A stretch of 64,000 bases of DNA from Pseudomonas resinovorans NBRC 106553 (lineage in GTDB: Bacteria; Pseudomonadota; Gammaproteobacteria; Pseudomonadales; Pseudomonadaceae), in assembly GCF_000412695.1 (NCBI RefSeq), contig NC_021499.1, positions 4,278,001 through 4,342,000 on the forward strand, read 5' to 3'. Below, in pieces: positions 19,266 to 31,977 of this stretch. Numbering within the stretch: the first letter of the stretch is position 1; each line of letters starts with the position of its first letter. The notes under the pieces were generated by a model. That model was given only the letters and a program-made list of their open reading frames with translations, was not told the DNA's origin and did no database searches. The translations under genes were made by a program, and so were the position numbers.

Positions 19266-20360
19266 TCAAAGCACCGCTTTGGGGTAGGAACCCAGCACCT
19301 TCAGGGCAACGGCTTCCTGGTTGATCTTTTCCAGCACGTCCTTGATCAGCGGGTCGCGGTGGTGCCCTACGAAGTCGATGAAGAACACGTAGGTCCACTT
19401 GCCGCTGCGGGACGGGCGGGTCTCGATGCGGGTCAGGTCGATACCGTTGTTGTGGAACGGCACCAGGAGTTCGTGCAGGGCGCCCGGCTTGTTGCGCATG
19501 GAGACGATGATGGAGGTCTTGTCGTCGCCAGTGGGCGGCACTTCCTGGTTGCCGATGATGAGGAAGCGCGTGGAGTTGTCCGGGCGGTCCTCGATCTTCT
19601 CGCAGAGCTTGGTCAGGCCGTAGAGGCTGGCCGCCATGTCACCGGCGATGGCCGCCGAGTTCCATTCGCTCTTCACCCGCTTGGCGGCGTCGGCGTTGCT
19701 GGAAACCGCCACCCGCTCGACGTTCGGGTAATGGGCGTCCAGCCACTTGCGGCACTGGGCCAGGGACTGGGCGTGGGAGTAGATGCGGGTGATGTTGTCG
19801 GTCTTGGTGGTTTCGCCCACCAGCAGGTGGTGGTGGATGCGCAGCTCCACCTCGCCACAGATCACCATGTCGTGTTCGAGGAAGCTGTCCAGGGTGTGGT
19901 TCACCGCACCCTCGGTGGAGTTTTCCACCGGCACCACGCCGAAGTTCACCGCACCAGCGGCCACTTCGCGGAAGACTTCGTCGATGGCGGCCATGGGCGA
20001 GCTCACCACGGCATGGCCGAAATGCTTGAGCGCGGCGGCCTGGGTGAAGGTGCCTTCCGGACCGAGGTAGGCGACCTTGAGCGGCTGCTCCAGGGCCAGG
20101 CAGGAGGACATGATCTCGCGGAACAGCCGCGCCATTTCCTCGTTGTCCAGCGGGCCCTTGTTACGGTCCATGATGCGCTTGAGGACCCAGGCCTCGCGCT
20201 CCGGACGGTAGAACACGGGCTTTTCGCCCTCGGGCAGGGTGGCGGTCTTGACCCGTGCGACATCCTGGGCGCAGCGGGCGCGCTCGCTGATCAGCTCGAG
20301 GATCTTCTCGTCGAGGTTGTCGATGCGCACTCGCAGCGCCTTGAGTTCCTGCTCGGACAT
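19266..20360 (-). CDS. pheA: Chorismate mutase / prephenate dehydratase (P-protein)
   Basis: This 364-residue bifunctional enzyme has an N-terminal AroQ chorismate mutase helix bundle (about 1-90, starting MSEQELKALRVRIDNLDEKI). The prephenate dehydratase domain follows (LGPEGTFTQAAALKHFG, about 100-116; NSTRFLIIG). A C-terminal ACT domain (KTSIIVSMRNKPGALHELL, about 275-293; ETRPSR) is where phenylalanine normally inhibits the enzyme. The start codon lies next to the serC stop (one base between). Confidence 0.96.
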   Translation of the reverse strand: MSEQELKALRVRIDNLDEKILELISERARCAQDVARVKTATLPEGEKPVFYRPEREAWVLKRIMDRNKGPLDNEEMARLFREIMSSCLALEQPLKVAYLGPEGTFTQAAALKHFGHAVVSSPMAAIDEVFREVAAGAVNFGVVPVENSTEGAVNHTLDSFLEHDMVICGEVELRIHHHLLVGETTKTDNITRIYSHAQSLAQCRKWLDAHYPNVERVAVSSNADAAKRVKSEWNSAAIAGDMAASLYGLTKLCEKIEDRPDNSTRFLIIGNQEVPPTGDDKTSIIVSMRNKPGALHELLVPFHNNGIDLTRIETRPSRSGKWTYVFFIDFVGHHRDPLIKDVLEKINQEAVALKVLGSYPKAVL

Positions 20361-20361
20361 A

Positions 20362-21447
20362 TCAGCCGTGCTCCTTCTCGAACTCCGCCATGTAGGCCAC
20401 CAGGGCTTCGACCGCGTCGAGGCCGACGGCGTTGTAGATGGAGGCACGCATGCCGCCCACCGAACGGTGGCCCTTGAGGTTCAGCAGGCCACGGGCATCG
20501 GCGCCGGCCAGGAAGGGCTTGTCCAGGCGCTCGTCCGCCAGGCGGAACGGCACGTTCATCCAGGAACGGGCATTGATGGAAATCGGGTTGGTGTAGAAGT
20601 CGCTCTTGTCGATTGCACCGTAGAGCAGGTCCTTCTTCGCCTTGTTCAGGCGCTCCATGGCCGCGACGCCGCCCTGCTCCTTCAGCCACTCGAACACCAG
20701 GCCCGAGAGGTACCAGGAGAAGGTCGCCGGGGTGTTGTACATGGAGCCGTTATCGGCGGCGATCTTGTAATTGAGCATGGTCGGGCAGCTGGCGCGGGCG
20801 CGACCCAGCAGGTCCTCGCGGACGATCACCACCACCAGGCCGCTGGGGCCGATGTTCTTCTGCGCGCCGGCGTAGATCAGGCCGAAGCGGGATACGTCCA
20901 GGGAGCGGGAGAGGATGTCGGAGGACATGTCCACCACCAGCGGGACGTCGCCCACTTCCGGAATCCAGTCGAACTGCAGGCCGCCGATGGTTTCGTTGGA
21001 GGCGTAGTGCAGGTAGGCGGCGTCCTTGGACAGCTGCCACTCGTTCTGGCCGGGGATGGCGAAGTAGTCGTAGCCCTTGGCGCTGGCGGCGACGTTGACG
21101 CGGCCGAAGCGGCTGGCCTCGTCGATGCTCTTCTTCGACCAGATGCCGGTGTCGACGTAGTCGGCCACGCCGTTTTCCGGCAGCAGGTTCAGCGGGATCT
21201 CGGCGAACTGCTGGCTGGCGCCGCCCTGGAGGAACAGCACCTTGTAGTTGTTGGGAATGGACAGGAGGTCACGCAGGTCCTGCTCGGCCTTTTCCGCGAT
21301 GGCGACGTACTCGTCGCTGCGGTGGCTCATTTCCATGACCGACAGGCCTTTGCCCTGCCAATCGAGGAGTTCCGCCTGGGCGCGTTGCAGAACAGCTTCC
21401 GGAAGCGCGGCCGGGCCGGCGCAGAAGTTAAAGGCTCGCTTGCTCAC
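20362..21447 (-). CDS. serC: Phosphoserine aminotransferase
   Basis: This 361-residue PLP enzyme makes phosphoserine, and 4-phosphohydroxythreonine for vitamin B6. The N-terminal pattern SKRAFNFCAGPAALPEAVL, EMSHRSDEY, LLLQGGAS-like FLQGGASQQFA and the PLP-lysine region YAGAQKNIGPSG are present. The start is GTG at 21447, which gives the usual Pseudomonas length; upstream frame has no better start. It is followed directly by pheA, so serC-pheA-hisC-tyrA/aroA-cmk is probably co-transcribed. Confidence 0.96.
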   Translation of the reverse strand: MSKRAFNFCAGPAALPEAVLQRAQAELLDWQGKGLSVMEMSHRSDEYVAIAEKAEQDLRDLLSIPNNYKVLFLQGGASQQFAEIPLNLLPENGVADYVDTGIWSKKSIDEASRFGRVNVAASAKGYDYFAIPGQNEWQLSKDAAYLHYASNETIGGLQFDWIPEVGDVPLVVDMSSDILSRSLDVSRFGLIYAGAQKNIGPSGLVVVIVREDLLGRARASCPTMLNYKIAADNGSMYNTPATFSWYLSGLVFEWLKEQGGVAAMERLNKAKKDLLYGAIDKSDFYTNPISINARSWMNVPFRLADERLDKPFLAGADARGLLNLKGHRSVGGMRASIYNAVGLDAVEALVAYMAEFEKEHG

Positions 21448-21467
21448 ATCCACTCTCACTAGGTAGA

Positions 21468-21533
21468 GCGGGGGCACCAGTACCCCCGCCGATTGTCATC
21501 TACCGAAAGGACGAGCCGACGACGGCCGTCCTT
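21468..21533 (-). terminator. Two hairpins between gyrA and serC
   Basis: GCGGGGG/CCCCCGC (21468-21489) and AAGGACG/CGTCCTT (21507-21533) are inverted repeats in the 94-bp gap after gyrA. Neither has a T-run on the minus strand, so they may attenuate gyrA readthrough into serC rather than stop it. Confidence 0.45.
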
Positions 21534-21541
21534 ACCTACAA

Positions 21542-24328
<2,787 letters not shown>

Positions 24329-24571
24329 GAGAAGCCTGGTTCCTTTTTCTGATGAAACTCCGCCCCGCTCATCCTGAGCGCTGCGAAGCTCGTCACTGCG
24401 GCCAGATGCTGCAGCGACTCACGACAAATCAACGAGTTAAGCCAAGGATCTGTGCAATTGGGCCGCCTCGATAGAGGGGCGGCAATAACTGCCGGAGCTT
24501 ACCACAGTCACCGCCTTGCACCTACCCCGCCGGGCGGCCCGCCGGCAGGGTGAAAACGCCGCGAAAAAGGC

Positions 24572-25648
24572 TCAATGGAGGCGCTTGCGGCACATCAGCT
24601 GAGCCATCTTGGCGGCATCGGGGCGCTCGACCACACCCTTCTCGGTCACGATGGCGTCGATCAGGTCGGCCGGAGTCACATCGAACACCGGATTGACCGC
24701 ATGGACTTCCGCCGCGACCCGGCGCCCGCCGAGGTCCAGCAGCTCGGAACCGTCGCGCTCCTCGATGGGGATGTCGTCACCGCTTTCCAGCGCCATGTCG
24801 ATGGTGGAGCTGGGCGCCACGACCATGAAGCGCACGCCGTGGTGCATGGCGTTGACCGCCAGTTGGTAGGTGCCGATCTTGTTCGCCACGTCGCCGTTGG
24901 CGGTGATGCGGTCGGCGCCGACTATCACCCAGGTGATCCCGGCGGTCTTCATCAGGTGGGCCGCGGCGGCGTCGGCGTTGAGGCTCACCGGCACGCCTTC
25001 GTTGGCCAGTTCCCAGGCGGTGAGGCGGGCCCCTTGCAGCCAGGGACGGGTCTCGTCGGCGTAGACCCGCTCCACCAGGCCATCCAGATAGGCGGCGCGG
25101 ATCACCCCGAGGGCGGTACCGAAGCCACCGGTAGCCAGGGCGCCGGTATTGCAGTGGGTCAGCAGGGCCTGGGGGCTGCCCTGGTGCTTGCGGATCAGTT
25201 CCATGCCTAGCTGGGCCATGGTGAGGTTGGCTTCGCGATCGCTCTCATGGATGGAAATGGCTTCCGCCTCGAGCGCTTGCAGCGGCGTCTCGCCGTCACG
25301 CACTCGGCCCAGGCGTTCGCGCATGCGGTTCAGCGCCCAGAACAGGTTGACCGCCGTGGGCCGCGAATCGGCCAGCGCCTTGAAGTCTTCCTCCAGCGCC
25401 GCACGCCAATCGCCACCGGCGGCGATCCGCGCCCGAGCGCCCAGCACCACGCCGTAGGCGGCGCTGATGCCGATGGCCGGCGCACCGCGCACCACCATCT
25501 GGCGAATGGCCTGGGCCACGCCCTCGGCGGAGTCGTAGGACAGCCAGACTTCCTCGGCCGGCAGCAAGCGCTGGTCGAGCAGATGCAGGGCACCGTCGCG
25601 CCAGGCGATGGCCTTGACCTTCTCGGCCGCTAACAGTTGTTCACGCAT
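24572..25648 (-). CDS. mtnA: Methylthioribose-1-phosphate isomerase
   Basis: This 358-residue enzyme of methionine salvage belongs to the eIF2B-alpha-like fold. The motifs are [14 protein letters not shown] (about 52-65), [20 protein letters not shown] (about 155-174, catalytic Cys) and [19 protein letters not shown] (about 236-254, catalytic Asp). The ATG at 25648 restores the family's usual length. It is divergent from the MTA deaminase gene, the enzyme acting upstream in the same salvage route in Pseudomonas. Confidence 0.96.
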   Translation of the reverse strand: MREQLLAAEKVKAIAWRDGALHLLDQRLLPAEEVWLSYDSAEGVAQAIRQMVVRGAPAIGISAAYGVVLGARARIAAGGDWRAALEEDFKALADSRPTAVNLFWALNRMRERLGRVRDGETPLQALEAEAISIHESDREANLTMAQLGMELIRKHQGSPQALLTHCNTGALATGGFGTALGVIRAAYLDGLVERVYADETRPWLQGARLTAWELANEGVPVSLNADAAAAHLMKTAGITWVIVGADRITANGDVANKIGTYQLAVNAMHHGVRFMVVAPSSTIDMALESGDDIPIEERDGSELLDLGGRRVAAEVHAVNPVFDVTPADLIDAIVTEKGVVERPDAAKMAQLMCRKRLH

Positions 25649-25695
25649 CGACCACCTCGCCACCCGTAACTCGCGGAAAAACCGCAGATTATAGC

Positions 25696-25725
25696 GAGCC
25701 GGAGGCCTCCTGGCTCGGGTATACT
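25696..25725 (+). promoter_or_regulatory. Palindrome and -10 in the mtnA/mtaD divergent promoter
   Basis: A near-perfect palindrome GAGCCGGAGG/CCTCCTGGCTC (25696-25716) abuts a good -10 hexamer TATACT (25720-25725) that points to mtaD. The palindrome sits where the -35 would be, so it may be an operator. Confidence 0.45.
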
Positions 25726-25760
25726 GCCGCCACTTCGATCTGCGCCCAGGATGCGCCTCC

Positions 25761-27086
25761 ATGCCCAGTTCCAACGCCCCGCTCGACCTGCTCCTGCTCC
25801 CGTCCTGGATAGTCCCGGTAGAACCTGCCGGCGTGGTGCTGCGGGATCACGCGCTGGGTATCCGCGACGGTCGCATCGCCCTGCTCGCCCCGAGGGACGT
25901 TGCGCTGCGCGTCGAGGCCCGCGAACGCCGCGAGCTTCCGGGCATGCTGCTGGCCCCCGGACTGATCAACGCCCACGGCCATGCCGCGATGACCCTGTTC
26001 AGGGGCCTGGCCGACGACCTGCCGCTGATGACCTGGCTACAGGAACACATCTGGCCCGCCGAGGCCAAGTGGGTCGATGAGACTTTCGTCCGGGACGGCA
26101 CCGAACTGGCCGTGGCCGAGCAGATCAAGGGCGGCATCAGCTGCTTCTCCGACATGTACTTCTTCCCGGCGCAATCCAGCGCGGCCATCCATGCGGCCGG
26201 CATCAAGGCGCAACTGGCGATTCCGGTGCTGGATTTCCCCATCCCCGGCGCCAGCGATGCATCCGAGGCCATCCGTCGCGGCGTCGAGCTGTTCAGCGAC
26301 CTCAAGCACCACCCACGCATCCGCGTCGCCTTCGGCCCCCACGCGCCCTACAGCGTCAGTGACGACAAGCTGGAAAACATCCGCATGCTGGCCGAGGAAC
26401 TCGACGCCGGCATTCATATGCATGTCCAGGAAACCGCCTTCGAGGTCCAGCAGAGCCTGGAACTGCGCGGCGAGCGCCCCATGGCCCGCCTCGCCCGCCT
26501 GGGCCTCCTGGGCCCGCGCTTCCAGGCCGTGCACATGACCCAGGTGGACGACGCCGACCTGGCCCTGCTGGTGGAAAGCAACAGCAACGTGATCCACTGC
26601 CCCGAATCCAACCTCAAGCTCGCCAGTGGCTACTGCCCGGTGGAGCGCCTGTGGCAGGCTGGCGTGAACGTGGCCATCGGCACCGACGGTGCGGCCAGCA
26701 ACAACGACCTCGACCTGCTCGGCGAAACCCGCACCGCGGCCCTGCTGGCCAAGACGGTCGCCGGTTCCGCCAGCGCCCTGGACGCCCATCGCGCCCTGCG
26801 CATGGCCACCCTGAACGGCGCCCGCGCCCTGGGTATCGACCAGGACACCGGCTCCCTGGAACTGGGCAAGGCCGCCGACCTGGTGGCCTTCGACCTGTCC
26901 GGGCTGGCCCAGCAACCGGTGTACGACCCGGTTTCCACTCTCATTTATGCCACCGGGCGTGACGCGGTGCGGCACCTCTGGGTCGACGGCAGGCAACTGC
27001 TGGACGACGGCCGCCTGACGCGCCTGGACGAAGAGCGCCTGGTCGCCACCGCGTGCGCCTGGGGCGAACGCATCGGCGGCCGCTGA
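25761..27086 (+). CDS. mtaD: 5'-Methylthioadenosine deaminase (TRZ/ATZ amidohydrolase)
   Basis: This 441-residue metal-dependent hydrolase has [20 protein letters not shown] (about 70-89, Zn ligands), IHMHVQET (about 214-221), HMTQVDDAD and [13 protein letters not shown] (about 309-321). In Pseudomonas the homologue deaminates methylthioadenosine to methylthioinosine, which feeds the MtnA-dependent salvage route; S-adenosylhomocysteine is an alternative substrate in the family. It is divergent from mtnA and followed 22 bp later by ubiG. Confidence 0.9.
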   Translation: MPSSNAPLDLLLLPSWIVPVEPAGVVLRDHALGIRDGRIALLAPRDVALRVEARERRELPGMLLAPGLINAHGHAAMTLFRGLADDLPLMTWLQEHIWPAEAKWVDETFVRDGTELAVAEQIKGGISCFSDMYFFPAQSSAAIHAAGIKAQLAIPVLDFPIPGASDASEAIRRGVELFSDLKHHPRIRVAFGPHAPYSVSDDKLENIRMLAEELDAGIHMHVQETAFEVQQSLELRGERPMARLARLGLLGPRFQAVHMTQVDDADLALLVESNSNVIHCPESNLKLASGYCPVERLWQAGVNVAIGTDGAASNNDLDLLGETRTAALLAKTVAGSASALDAHRALRMATLNGARALGIDQDTGSLELGKAADLVAFDLSGLAQQPVYDPVSTLIYATGRDAVRHLWVDGRQLLDDGRLTRLDEERLVATACAWGERIGGR

Positions 27087-27107
27087 ATTCTGTTTCGAGG
27101 ATATTCC

Positions 27108-27806
27108 ATGACCAACGTCGATCACGTCGAAATCGCCAAGTTCGAAGCCCTCGCCCACCGCTGGTGGGACCGCGAGAGCGAGTTCAAGCCCCTGCACGAC
27201 ATCAACCCGCTGCGGGTCAACTGGATAGACGAGCGCTCCAGGCTCGCCGGCAAGAAGGTGCTGGACGTCGGCTGCGGCGGCGGCATCCTCAGCGAATCCA
27301 TGGCCCAGCGCGGCGCCGACGTCATCGGCATCGACATGGGCGAAGCGCCGCTGGCGGTGGCCCGGCTGCACCAGCTGGAGTCCGGCGTGCCGGTGGAATA
27401 CCGGCGCATCACCGCCGAAGCCCTGGCCGCCGAGATGCCCGGCCAGTTCGACGTGGTCACCTGCATGGAAATGCTCGAGCACGTACCCGACCCGGCCTCG
27501 GTGATCCGCGCCTGCTACACCATGGTAAAGCCGGGCGGCCAGGTGTTCTTCTCCACCATCAACCGCAATCCCAAGGCCTACCTGTTCGCCATCGTCGGCG
27601 CCGAGTACGTCATGGGCCTGCTGCCGCGCGGCACCCACGACTTCAAGAAGTTCATCCGCCCCTCCGAGCTCGGGGCCTGGAGCCGCGCCGCGGGCCTCTC
27701 GGTCAAGGACATCATCGGCCTGACCTACAACCCGCTGACCAAGCACTACAAGCTGGAAGCCGACGTTGACGTCAACTACATGATCCACACCCTGCGCGAG
27801 GAGTGA
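27108..27806 (+). CDS. ubiG: Ubiquinone biosynthesis O-methyltransferase
   Basis: This 232-residue SAM-dependent enzyme performs both O-methylations in ubiquinone synthesis. [19 protein letters not shown] (about 52-70) is the SAM site, and [15 protein letters not shown] and [13 protein letters not shown] follow the family. It is followed with minimal spacing by mupP. Confidence 0.97.
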   Translation: MTNVDHVEIAKFEALAHRWWDRESEFKPLHDINPLRVNWIDERSRLAGKKVLDVGCGGGILSESMAQRGADVIGIDMGEAPLAVARLHQLESGVPVEYRRITAEALAAEMPGQFDVVTCMEMLEHVPDPASVIRACYTMVKPGGQVFFSTINRNPKAYLFAIVGAEYVMGLLPRGTHDFKKFIRPSELGAWSRAAGLSVKDIIGLTYNPLTKHYKLEADVDVNYMIHTLREE

Positions 27807-27811
27807 TCGGC

Positions 27812-28483
27812 ATGCGTCTTCAAGCGGTACTTTTCGATATGGACGGCACGCTGCTCGACTCGGCGCCGGACTTCATCGCCATCTGCCAGGCCATGCTCGC
27901 CGACCGCGGGCTGCCGCCCCAGGACGAGAAGGCGATTCGCGACGTGATTTCCGGCGGCGCCCGCGCCATGGTCGCCAGCGCCTTCGCGATGGACCCGGAG
28001 GCCCCGGAGTTCGAGGCCCTGCGCCTGGAGTTCCTGGAGCGCTACCAGAGCCACTGCGCGGTGCTCACCCGCCCCTTCGACGGCATCGACGAGCTGCTGG
28101 CGGACATCGAGCACGCCAAACTGATCTGGGGCGTGGTGACCAACAAGCCGGTGCGCTTCGCCGAACCCATCATGGAGCAGCTCGGCCTGGCCGGGCGTTC
28201 CGCCGTCCTGATCTGCCCCGATCACGTGAAGAACAGCAAGCCCGATCCGGAAATGCTGCTGCTCGCCTGCAGCAAGCTGAACCTGGACCCGGCCAGCGTG
28301 CTCTTCGTCGGTGACGACCTGCGCGACATCGAATCCGGCCGCGCAGCCGGCACCCGCACCGCCGCCGTCAGCTACGGCTACATCCACCCGAGCGACAACC
28401 CCACGCACTGGGGTGCCGACGTGGTGGTCGACCATCCGCTCGAACTGCGCGCCGTGCTCGACCGCGCATTGTGCAGCTGCTGA
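27812..28483 (+). CDS. mupP: N-acetylmuramate-6-phosphate phosphatase, HAD family
   Basis: This 223-residue HAD hydrolase has [14 protein letters not shown] (nucleophile and acid Asp), VVTNKP, the conserved Lys in SKPDPEML and [11 protein letters not shown]. It is often annotated as phosphoglycolate phosphatase, but the gene between ubiG and a YciK-like SDR in Pseudomonas is MupP, part of the cell-wall recycling bypass that lowers fosfomycin sensitivity. The ATG at 27812 has GAGGAG 8 bp upstream; a GTG at 27803 overlapping the ubiG stop region is less likely. Confidence 0.9.
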   Translation: MRLQAVLFDMDGTLLDSAPDFIAICQAMLADRGLPPQDEKAIRDVISGGARAMVASAFAMDPEAPEFEALRLEFLERYQSHCAVLTRPFDGIDELLADIEHAKLIWGVVTNKPVRFAEPIMEQLGLAGRSAVLICPDHVKNSKPDPEMLLLACSKLNLDPASVLFVGDDLRDIESGRAAGTRTAAVSYGYIHPSDNPTHWGADVVVDHPLELRAVLDRALCSC

Positions 28484-28510
28484 TACCGGCAGCTCGCCAG
28501 AGGAGATTGC

Positions 28511-29251
28511 ATGTTCCAGTATTCCGCCCGCCCCGACCTGCTGAAGGATCGGGTCATCCTGATCACCGGTGCCGGTCGCGGCATCGGCGCCGCCGCCGCC
28601 AAGACCTTCGCCGCCCACGGCGCAACGGTCCTGCTGCTGGGCAAGACCGAAGCCAGCCTGAACGCGGTCTATGACGAGATCGAAGCCGCCGGCCACCCGC
28701 AGCCGGCGGTGATCCCCTTCAACCTGGAAACCGCCCAGCCGCACCAGTACGACGAGCTGGCGGCGACCCTCGAAGCGGAGTTCGGGCGCATCGACGGCGT
28801 CCTGCACAATGCCTCGATCCTTGGCCCGCGCACGCCAATCGAACAGCTGTCGGGCGACAACTTCATGCGCGTCATGCAGGTCAACGTCAACGCCATGTTC
28901 ATGCTGACCAGCACCCTGCTGCCGCTGCTCAAGCTCTCCCCGGACGCCTCGGTGGTGTTCACCTCCAGCAGCGTCGGCCGCAAGGGCCGCGCCTACTGGG
29001 GCGCCTATGCGGTGTCCAAGTTCGCCGCCGAAGGCCTGATGCAGGTGCTGGCCGACGAAGTGGACGGCATCTCCAGCGTGCGCGCCAACAGCGTCAATCC
29101 CGGCGCCACCCGAACCGACATGCGCGCCCAGGCCTATCCGGGTGAAAACCCTGACAAGAACCCGGAACCCGCCGCGATCATGCCTGTCTATCTCTATCTC
29201 ATGGGTCCGGACAGCGCTGGCGTTAACGGCCAGGCCTTCGACGCTCAGTGA
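28511..29251 (+). CDS. YciK-like short-chain dehydrogenase
   Basis: This 246-residue SDR has ITGAGRGIGAAAAKTFAAHG (about 18-37), LHNASIL (variant of NNAG), the catalytic SSSVG and YAVSK. It is the third gene after ubiG and mupP in the conserved Pseudomonas order, with AGAGGAG before the ATG. The physiological substrate of YciK proteins is unknown. Confidence 0.9.
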   Translation: MFQYSARPDLLKDRVILITGAGRGIGAAAAKTFAAHGATVLLLGKTEASLNAVYDEIEAAGHPQPAVIPFNLETAQPHQYDELAATLEAEFGRIDGVLHNASILGPRTPIEQLSGDNFMRVMQVNVNAMFMLTSTLLPLLKLSPDASVVFTSSSVGRKGRAYWGAYAVSKFAAEGLMQVLADEVDGISSVRANSVNPGATRTDMRAQAYPGENPDKNPEPAAIMPVYLYLMGPDSAGVNGQAFDAQ

Positions 29252-29489
29252 CCCCCTCGCGGCGGTCGCTCGACCGCCGCAGCCTCTGCCAGTTTTCCGT
29301 CGCCTCCGTCCCGTGACCGGCATCACGTTGCCATGATTTCGCCAGCAAGCCGGCAAAAGCTTGCCATGCGGCCTGGCAACCAAAAGATAAGTACTTGAAT
29401 TTCAAGAACTTTACAGACAGAACAAGCTCCTGGCACGAAAATCGCTCTATGCCTGGTGTCGTCGCACTTTGCGTCAGAGGTTCAACTCA

Positions 29490-30416
29490 ATGGTTCCTCC
29501 CACCCAATCCAACACCATCGATTTCGATGCGGCCAAGCTGCAGCGCCTCGGCTTCTCGGGCAAGCGCCCGCCGAAGCTGCGCCCCCTCAACCTGGTGGAT
29601 CTTCGCCGGCAACTGACCCTCCAGCTGCAGACCAGCCTGGACGTGGAGCGCATCGTCGGCCTGTTCTTCGCCGAAGTGCAGCGCCTGATTCCGCTGGACG
29701 CCATGGCCTACCAGCACCAGAGCAGTGACCTGCGCCTGGAATATGGCAGCCGCTCCAGCCATTCCGCCGGCTATCGCCTGACCCACGAGGGCGAGTACCT
29801 GGGTGAGTTGATCTTCCGCCGCAACCAGCGCTTCGACGAACAGGAACTGAACCAGCTGGAGTCCCTGCTGGCCGCCCTGCTCTACCCGCTGCGCAATGCC
29901 CTGCTGTACCGCGCGGCGATCCAGAGCGCCCTGCGCGATCCGTTGACCGATACGGGCAACCGCATCGCCATGGAGCAGACCCTGCAGCGCGAAGTCGAGC
30001 TGGCGCGACGCAACCTGCAACCCCTGTCGGTGCTGATGCTGGATATCGATCACTTCAAGCGCATCAACGACGAGTTCGGCCACGGCACCGGCGACGAAGT
30101 GCTGAAAGCGGTGGCCAATACCCTCAAGGCACGCCTGCGCAACGTCGACATGGTGTTCCGTTTCGGCGGCGAGGAGTTCCTCGTACTGCTCTCCGGCACC
30201 TGCCGCGAAGCCGCAGCCCTGGTGGGCGAACGCCTGCGCATGGGCGTCCTCGAACTCCAGTACCTGGTGCAGGGCCGCCCGCTGGACCTGTCCATCAGCC
30301 TGGGCTGCGCCACCCTGCTGCCGGCCGAGTCGGTGGAAAGCCTGCTGCGCCGCGCCGACAACGCCCTCTACGTGGCCAAGCGCGAAGGCCGCAACCGCTT
30401 GTCCATGGCGGGCTGA
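29490..30416 (+). CDS. GGDEF-domain diguanylate cyclase
   Basis: This 308-residue protein has an N-terminal GAF-like region (about 40-140) and a C-terminal GGDEF domain (about 145-305). The active-site loop is FRFGGEEFLVLL, with DIDHFKRINDEFGH for metal and GTP binding and DALR-type NALYVAKREGRNR near the end, so catalysis of c-di-GMP synthesis is likely. No RXXD inhibitory site is obvious upstream of GGEEF. The ATG at 29490 has AGAGG about 10 bp upstream. It has no membrane segment and is presumably cytoplasmic. Confidence 0.88.
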   Translation: MVPPTQSNTIDFDAAKLQRLGFSGKRPPKLRPLNLVDLRRQLTLQLQTSLDVERIVGLFFAEVQRLIPLDAMAYQHQSSDLRLEYGSRSSHSAGYRLTHEGEYLGELIFRRNQRFDEQELNQLESLLAALLYPLRNALLYRAAIQSALRDPLTDTGNRIAMEQTLQREVELARRNLQPLSVLMLDIDHFKRINDEFGHGTGDEVLKAVANTLKARLRNVDMVFRFGGEEFLVLLSGTCREAAALVGERLRMGVLELQYLVQGRPLDLSISLGCATLLPAESVESLLRRADNALYVAKREGRNRLSMAG

Positions 30417-30445
30417 GCCCAAGGTTTAACGATCAGGCACAGCTC

Positions 30446-30515
30446 GTAGGATGGGTTGAGCGTAGCGATACCCATCACATCGACCGATGGGTATCGCTGG
30501 CTCAACCCATCCTAC
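30446..30515. repeat. Family-A GTAG palindrome pair, locus 4
   Basis: A direct copy (30446-30476, loop variant GCGTAGC) and a complement copy (30486-30515) have heads outward. They lie between the convergent GGDEF and rluB genes. Confidence 0.9.
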
Positions 30516-30537
30516 GGTTCTGATCGTCGTATCAATA

Positions 30538-30565
30538 AAAAAGGGGCTCAGATGAGCCCCTTTTT
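30538..30565. terminator. Bidirectional intrinsic terminator
   Basis: GGGGCTCA and TGAGCCCC arms with A- and T-runs on either side lie between the convergent GGDEF gene and rluB. Confidence 0.92.
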
Positions 30566-30579
30566 CATTTCAGCATCGA

Positions 30580-31977
30580 TCAGCGTTTGCGACCGAAGCC
30601 CGGACGCTGGCCGTCACCGCCAGCCGGACCGCTGCGACGGTTTTGCGGGCGCTGGGGCTTGCGGGTCGGACGGTCGGCCAGTTCCACGGCCGGACGCTCG
30701 CCGTTGGGCTTGGCCGGGCGCTTCTTGTTCACGTCACGGGGACGGTCAGCCACCGGCGTGCCACGGGGACCGCGAGCCGGACGCTCAGCACCTTCACCGC
30801 GCGGGCCACGGGCCGGGCGCTCGTCGCCGTCACGACGCGGACCACGGGCCGGACGCTCGTCACCATCACGGCGCGGAGCACGAGCAGGACGCTCGCCACC
30901 TTCACCGCGCGGGCCGCGAGCCGGACGCTCGTCGCCATCGCGGCGCGGACCGCGGGCCGGACGCTCGTCACCATCACGGCGTGGAGCACGGGCCGGACGC
31001 TCACCGCCTTCACTGCGCGGACCGCGAGCCGGACGCTCGTCGCCATCACGGCGTGGAGCACGGGCGGGACGCTCGTCACCTTCGGCACGCGGACGGGCCG
31101 GGCGCTCATCGCCATCACGACGCGGTGCGCGAGCACCGACCGGCTTGGCCGACTTGCGCTGCAGGCGATCCAGCTTCTCGCGGAACTTGCCCTTCATCTG
31201 CGGCAGGGCCACGGGCTTCAGGCCGACTTCGGCGCTGAGGATATCCACTTCGCCCTGGCTCATTTCGCGCCAGCGGCCCATGGTCAGGTCGGAGGTGATG
31301 AACACCGGACCGAAGCGCACGCGCTTCAGGCGGCTCACCACCAGGCCCTGGGATTCCCACAGGCGACGTACTTCGCGGTTGCGACCTTCCATCACCACGC
31401 AGTGGTACCAGTGGTTGAAGCCTTCGCCGCCGGGCGCTTCCTGGATGTCGGTGAACTTGGCCGGGCCGTCGTCCAGCATCACGCCCTTCTTGAGGTTCTC
31501 GAGCATTTCCTCGGTGACCTCACCACGTACCCGCACCGCGTACTCGCGGTCCATCTCGAAGGAAGGGTGCATCAGGCGGTTGGCCAGCTCACCGTCGGTG
31601 GTGAACAGCAGCAGGCCGGTGGTGTTGATGTCCAGGCGACCGACGTTGATCCAGCGGCCGGCTTTCAGGCGCGGCAGGCGCTCGAACACGGTGGCGCGGC
31701 CTTCCGGATCGTCGCGGGTGCAGACTTCGCCTTCGGGCTTGTTGTAGATCAGCACGCGACGGACGCTCTCGGCTTCCTCTTCGCGCTTGAGCAGGCGGCC
31801 ATCGACGCTGATGGCGTCATGGCTGTCGACGCGCTGGCCAAGGCTGGCCGCTTCGCCATTGACCTTCACCCGACCTTCGGTGATCCAGGCCTCGATATCG
31901 CGGCGCGAGGCCAGCCCCATGCGGGCCAGGACCTTTTGCAGCTTCTCCCCTGCGGGGCTGTATTCTTCGTCACTCAT
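30580..31977 (-). CDS. rluB: 23S rRNA pseudouridine synthase RluB with repetitive tail
   Basis: This 465-residue protein has an N-terminal S4 RNA-binding domain (about 9-60) and a catalytic domain with the GRLDINTTGLLLFTTDG motif (Asp116 catalytic) and EGRNREVRRLWE. It isomerises a uridine in helix 89 of 23S rRNA. After residue 283 the tail is ten tandem 11-12-residue units of the type PRRDGDERPARG, then a Lys/Arg/Pro-rich end, presumably disordered and RNA-binding. The ATG at 31977 has GGGAGG upstream. E. coli RluB is about 290 residues, so the tail makes up over a third of this protein. Confidence 0.95.
   Translation of the reverse strand: MSDEEYSPAGEKLQKVLARMGLASRRDIEAWITEGRVKVNGEAASLGQRVDSHDAISVDGRLLKREEEAESVRRVLIYNKPEGEVCTRDDPEGRATVFERLPRLKAGRWINVGRLDINTTGLLLFTTDGELANRLMHPSFEMDREYAVRVRGEVTEEMLENLKKGVMLDDGPAKFTDIQEAPGGEGFNHWYHCVVMEGRNREVRRLWESQGLVVSRLKRVRFGPVFITSDLTMGRWREMSQGEVDILSAEVGLKPVALPQMKGKFREKLDRLQRKSAKPVGARAPRRDGDERPARPRAEGDERPARAPRRDGDERPARGPRSEGGERPARAPRRDGDERPARGPRRDGDERPARGPRGEGGERPARAPRRDGDERPARGPRRDGDERPARGPRGEGAERPARGPRGTPVADRPRDVNKKRPAKPNGERPAVELADRPTRKPQRPQNRRSGPAGGDGQRPGFGRKR
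30772..31128 (-). repeat. Tandem repeat in rluB (10 units of 33-36 bp)
   Basis: Ten in-frame units, each ending ERPAR, are mostly 36 bp; one is 33 bp. Units 5-7 and 8-10 repeat as a 108-bp block, which points to recent higher-order duplication. It encodes residues 284-402 of RluB. Confidence 0.92.

Noticed and set aside
30772..31128. Regular 36-bp spaced repeats resembling a CRISPR array
   Set aside because: The units are contiguous, in frame within rluB and without unique spacers; no cas genes are present.
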